DNA of 64,000 nucleotides, taken from NCBI GenBank assembly GCA_903823665.1, contig CAIJTR010000102.1, forward strand, positions 1 through 64,000. Reading direction: 5' to 3'. The first letter of the stretch is position 1. Each line of letters starts with the position of its first letter. The notes under the pieces are model-generated. The model saw only the letters and a list, made by a program, of their open reading frames with translations. It was not told the origin of the DNA and searched no databases. A program made the translations under genes and the position numbers. Shown one piece after another: positions 61,054-64,000 of this stretch. The DNA comes from an uncultured Rhodospirillales bacterium (GTDB lineage Bacteria > Pseudomonadota > Alphaproteobacteria > Acetobacterales > Acetobacteraceae).

Positions 61054-61872
61054 TTAAGCAGCGGTCGCCGGAGCCGGAGTCGGAGCCGGAGTCAATTCCA
61101 CAAGCCGGCCCCAGCGGGCGCTGCTGTAGAGATGCGCGTAAATCGGGCCGAGCCAGCCTTTGCGGCGCCAGTCGAGGAAGACCTCATCAGACACATTTGC
61201 CAGCCGGTCTGCCTTGAGCAGCTTGAAGCCGTTGACCTTCGCGGTGCCACCGGCGGTGAAGTTAATGCTGGCCTCCTCTTCGGCGAGAAGGCCTGCCTCC
61301 TCCATCGCGCGGCCAAAGGTGATGGCGGCGTTGAGGCTGTCGCGGAAAGCCGCGCAAAAGCTGATGGTTTCGTTCATCGCCGGGCTTGGCTTGCCGTCCT
61401 CGAACATTGCCACACCGTCGGTGCCGCTGATCGCCGCGGCATTCGGGTCCATGCCGACGAAAAGCGTGGCGCGGGCGGTGTCTTCCACGAAAATGAACGG
61501 GTAAGCCCGGCAATAGGCGGGAATATAGGCATCACGCCGCCACGCACCGTTTGGTTCGACGAACAAATTATTGCCCTCGCGCAGACCGAGCAACACCATG
61601 GGCGTGGGCTGCGGCCCACCTGCGAACACGATGGGGTAATGCTGGGCGGCGGCCTCAAACTCACCAAGGCCGAGCGGCATGGCCTGGGCGTGGGCTGCGA
61701 AACCGAAGCCCTTGCTGCGGTCGATGCGCAAATGGCTGTGTTCGCCGGCATTCACGCCCACCACGCTGTTGAAGAACAGCGGGAGAGGCGGGCGGGCCGG
61801 GGCGGCCGCGGCAGGTTTGGCACCGTTGGTGGCAGCGGCGGCAGAGGCTGGGGCGGCGGCAGTGTCGGACAC
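61054..61872 (-). CDS. SapC-family protein
   Basis: 272 aa. SapC family (PF07277): PLFFNSVVGVNAGEHSHLRI, GLREGNNLFVEPNGAWRRDA and IPAYCRAYPFIFVEDTARAT are the family blocks. Related to a Campylobacter S-layer operon protein; the function here is unknown. GTG 61872 is the likely start since AAGGAGA sits five bases before it; an upstream in-frame start six codons earlier contains that site. An Ala-rich N-terminus and a Thr-Pro-Ala tail frame the domain. Confidence 0.88.
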   Translation of the reverse strand: MSDTAAAPASAAAATNGAKPAAAAPARPPLPLFFNSVVGVNAGEHSHLRIDRSKGFGFAAHAQAMPLGLGEFEAAAQHYPIVFAGGPQPTPMVLLGLREGNNLFVEPNGAWRRDAYIPAYCRAYPFIFVEDTARATLFVGMDPNAAAISGTDGVAMFEDGKPSPAMNETISFCAAFRDSLNAAITFGRAMEEAGLLAEEEASINFTAGGTAKVNGFKLLKADRLANVSDEVFLDWRRKGWLGPIYAHLYSSARWGRLVELTPAPTPAPATAA

Positions 61873-62172
61873 GAGGCTCTCCTTGAGCAATAACCCATCG
61901 CAATCTGGCGCAGCCCTCGCGGTGCGGCAACCTAAATACCTGTGACATCACGAAAACTGTGTACGCTTAACGTATTGAAAATTATCCAGATATGTTCGAC
62001 AAATCAATTGATCTGAGATGCATACGAAATTTTTTTTGAACGCAAGCACGCCGGACACGAACCGGTGGCGAGGATGATCCAAAATGCGCATTAGGACGAG
62101 GCATAGCTTTAAGGCATTAAATTCAAACAGTTTTCGTTTGGCCGAGCGGTGCCACACCGCGTTGCGCTGACG
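61873..62172. promoter_or_regulatory. AT-rich intergenic region before the Crp/Fnr gene
   Basis: About 300 bases between divergent sapC and crp/fnr-type genes. AT-rich at 61950-62040, with a 10-base palindrome ATCAATTGAT at 62003-62012, the half-site type expected for Crp/Fnr proteins, so autoregulation is possible. No gene is seen. Confidence 0.45.
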
Positions 62173-62910
62173 ATGAAAACCTCGATGCCCTCGCCATCCG
62201 CGTTCGAAATGATGCCGCGACATGACGTCTTGCTGACCAATCCGTTCTTTGGGCGAATGCCAAGGGCAGACCTTGTGTCGTTGATCGCCATGTCGTCCGA
62301 GCGGCAACTGGCGAAAGACGCCCGGCTGTTCGCAAAGGGCGACCCCGGCAGTTTCATGGCAACCGTGCTGACCGGCAGTCTACGATTGCTCAGCGGCTCA
62401 CGCGATGGACGCGAGGTGACGCTCAACTCGGTGGGCCCGGGCGGAATGAGCGGGCTGGTGGCTCTATTGGACGGCCGGCCGCGCTGTGCGGATGCCGTGG
62501 CGACCAAGGACACTGTTGTGCTGATCACTGAGAGGCGCGTGCTGCTGCCATTGCTTGCGGAGAGTGCGGACCTGTCCCAGCTGGCGATGCAGTTTTTGTG
62601 CGGCAGATTGCGCAAGTCTATTGGCACTTTTGATGACTTGGCCTTGTTCGATCTGTCGGCACGATTGGCACGCATGCTGCTTAATCTCGCCCGAACGCAA
62701 GGCGAGACGAGCGCTGCGGGAATGCGCATTGGCATTCGCTTGTCCCAGCGTGAAATGGCGGCCATGGTGTTCGGCTCGCGGGAGAGCGTGAACAAGCAAT
62801 TGCGGGTCTGGCGCGAAGCCCGCGTGCTGACAACGAGCACGGGCCTCATCGTGCTGCACGATATGGCAGCACTTCACCGCGTTATCGACGGAGACAGCGG
62901 GGCCGCTTAA
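62173..62910 (+). CDS. Crp/Fnr-family regulator
   Basis: 245 aa. cNMP-binding jelly roll (LFAKGDPGSFMATVLTGSLR, VGPGGMSGLVALLDG), dimer helix, then a winged HTH with LSQREMAAMVFGSRESVNKQ. The usual cAMP-contact residues are not obvious and there are no N-terminal Cys of Fnr, so the effector is unknown. ATG 62173 is chosen; a GTG eight codons upstream is open. A shared terminator lies at the 3' end. Confidence 0.9.
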   Translation: MKTSMPSPSAFEMMPRHDVLLTNPFFGRMPRADLVSLIAMSSERQLAKDARLFAKGDPGSFMATVLTGSLRLLSGSRDGREVTLNSVGPGGMSGLVALLDGRPRCADAVATKDTVVLITERRVLLPLLAESADLSQLAMQFLCGRLRKSIGTFDDLALFDLSARLARMLLNLARTQGETSAAGMRIGIRLSQREMAAMVFGSRESVNKQLRVWREARVLTTSTGLIVLHDMAALHRVIDGDSGAA

Positions 62911-62923
62911 CAATGGCCCCGCT
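62896..62923. terminator. Bidirectional terminator hairpin
   Basis: AGCGGGGCC and GGCCCCGCT form a perfect 9-bp stem with a 10-base loop that contains the Crp/Fnr stop codon, between two convergent genes. It probably ends both transcripts; T-runs are poor. Confidence 0.75.
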
Positions 62924-62935
62924 GCATTTCAGAGG

Positions 62936-64000
62936 TTAGACGGAGCCCCAGACGTCACGGGCGACCGACACCAGCAATTCGAGCTTCTTCCACTGCTGAT
63001 CTTCAGTGAGCAGATTGCCTTCCTCGGTGCTGGCAAAGCCGCATTGCGGGCTGAGGGCGAGTTGCTCCAGCGGCAGGTATTTGGAAGCCTCATCCAGACG
63101 GCGTTTCAGCTCATCGGCGGTCTCAAGCTCACCGGTTTTGCTGGTCATCAGGCCGAGGACGACGATCTTGTTGCCACGCGGCATCAGGCGCAGCGGTTCG
63201 AAGCCACCGGCGCGGTCGCTGTCATATTCCATGAAGTAGGCGTCCACGCCGACCTGGTTGAACAGCACTTCCGCCACCGGCTCATAGCCGCCCTTGGCGA
63301 CCCAGGTGCTGCGGAAGTTGCCACGGCAGAGATGCATGGTGACGACCATGTCAGACGGGCGGCCCTCGATGGCGGTGTTGATCATCTGGGCGTAGGTTTC
63401 CAGCAGACCGTCCACGTGCTCGCCGCGTGCCTTGAGCAGTTCGATCTGATCGGGATCGCAGAGATAGGCGATGTTGACCTCATCGAGCTGCAGGTATTTG
63501 CAGCCGGCGTCGGCGAAGCTCTGCACGGCGGAGTGATAGGCGTGGCCGAGATCGGTGAAGAAACCGTCGAGTGTGGGGTAGATGCTCGGATCGATCGCCT
63601 GCCGGCCGCCACGAAAGTGCAGGACGCTGGGGGACGGGATGGTCTGCTTGGCAACGGCGGTTTTCACGTGGCTGGCGACGAAGCGATAGTCATCGACCAT
63701 GAGCGGCTTGCTGTAGCCGACGCGGCCGTGCACTTCGAGGCTCTTGGGGAGCACCACACCGCCGCTGAAATGCACCTTCGTCTTGGGCTCGACGAGTTCG
63801 ACACCGTCCAGGCCCTGCAGGAAGTCGTAATGCCAATAGGCGCGGCGGTATTCACCGTCGGAGGCGGCGCGCAGGCCGATGCTTTCCTGCTTGGCGATGG
63901 CCTCGATGATGCAGGCGTTCTCCACCTCACGCAGGGCTTCGGCGGTGAGGTTGCCAAGCGCGCGGGCGGCGCGGGCTTCGCGCAGCTTCACCGGGCGGAG
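62936..64000 (-). CDS. MetE-like methyltransferase, 5' end outside the window
   Basis: Partial, at least 354 aa seen. Short form of the cobalamin-independent methionine synthase family (YxjG type): the C-terminal zinc site His and Cys in VTMHLCRGNFR and the final Cys in LSPQCGFASTEEGN are present, with LQLDEVNIAYLCDPDQIELL in between. It would transfer a methyl group to homocysteine or a related thiol from a donor other than polyglutamyl folate. The frame runs past the window end (LRPVKLREARAARALGN is internal to the family), so the true start is beyond 64000; a GTG at 63991 is internal. Confidence 0.88.
   Translation of the reverse strand, partial: LRPVKLREARAARALGNLTAEALREVENACIIEAIAKQESIGLRAASDGEYRRAYWHYDFLQGLDGVELVEPKTKVHFSGGVVLPKSLEVHGRVGYSKPLMVDDYRFVASHVKTAVAKQTIPSPSVLHFRGGRQAIDPSIYPTLDGFFTDLGHAYHSAVQSFADAGCKYLQLDEVNIAYLCDPDQIELLKARGEHVDGLLETYAQMINTAIEGRPSDMVVTMHLCRGNFRSTWVAKGGYEPVAEVLFNQVGVDAYFMEYDSDRAGGFEPLRLMPRGNKIVVLGLMTSKTGELETADELKRRLDEASKYLPLEQLALSPQCGFASTEEGNLLTEDQQWKKLELLVSVARDVWGSV

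Overview
The window is a GC-rich stretch of bacterial chromosome packed with genes in short, overlapping operons. Several features point to an alphaproteobacterium, probably Rhodospirillales/Acetobacteraceae: an RNase E with a long acidic insertion in its S1 region, a Hint-domain secreted protein, a SapC-family protein, MotA/MotB of the alphaproteobacterial type, a tRNA with encoded CCA, and branched-chain amino acid and peptide ABC operons. The family-level guess is inference. The order is certain from the bacterial gene set; no database search was possible.

Layout. 3-9251 (minus): a peptide-type ABC transporter (dppABC), a MYG1-family protein and a complete branched-chain amino acid ABC operon (livKGFHM order). 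9329-15118 (minus): an Orn/Lys/Arg decarboxylase, a small ferritin-like diiron protein and a membrane hybrid histidine kinase. 15649-18645 (minus): nagB, nagA and an orphan solute-binding protein overlap one another in one operon. 18813-25794: a genomic island of about 7 kb in the 3' end of tRNA-Ser(GGA). It is bounded by a 17-bp direct repeat and carries a tyrosine integrase, a DUF262-HNH protein (GmrSD-like putative defence nuclease), a membrane protein of unknown role, a serine recombinase and a ParB-like protein.

26041-42331: core housekeeping genes. These are rne, a cell-wall amidase, a class A penicillin-binding protein, prfB with its programmed +1 frameshift site, a Hint-domain protein, tsaC, cysQ, and a pepA-pepB-holC-aminotransferase run whose stops and starts overlap. 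42528-44504: an AT-richer three-gene cluster that I could not match to a described system. It encodes a duplicated small hydrophobic Cys-flanked protein, a papain-like cysteine peptidase and an unknown protein. All three carry a double-glycine GG-A motif in the first 24-38 residues, as if sharing an export or processing leader. I consider this the most interesting content of the window.

45270-49095 (minus): a catabolic operon (cyclase-family hydrolase, HisD-family dehydrogenase, SDR, TetR regulator). A perfect 7-4-7 palindrome sits in front of its first gene and a 102-bp dispersed-repeat palindrome lies inside it. 49180-52862 (minus): AIM24-like, TauE/SafE, NIPSNAP, lipoprotein, nudC and Lrp/AsnC genes. 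53062-58912 (plus): trxB, a LysR regulator, a GT61 and a GT39 glycosyltransferase, and a threonine/serine dehydratase. 59013-61045 (plus): motB-motA in unusual order. The window ends with sapC, a Crp/Fnr regulator and a 5'-truncated MetE-like methyltransferase.

Most start codons were chosen by ribosome-binding site, family N-terminus and overlap with the upstream gene. Many long opposite-strand frames are GC-driven shadows and are left out.
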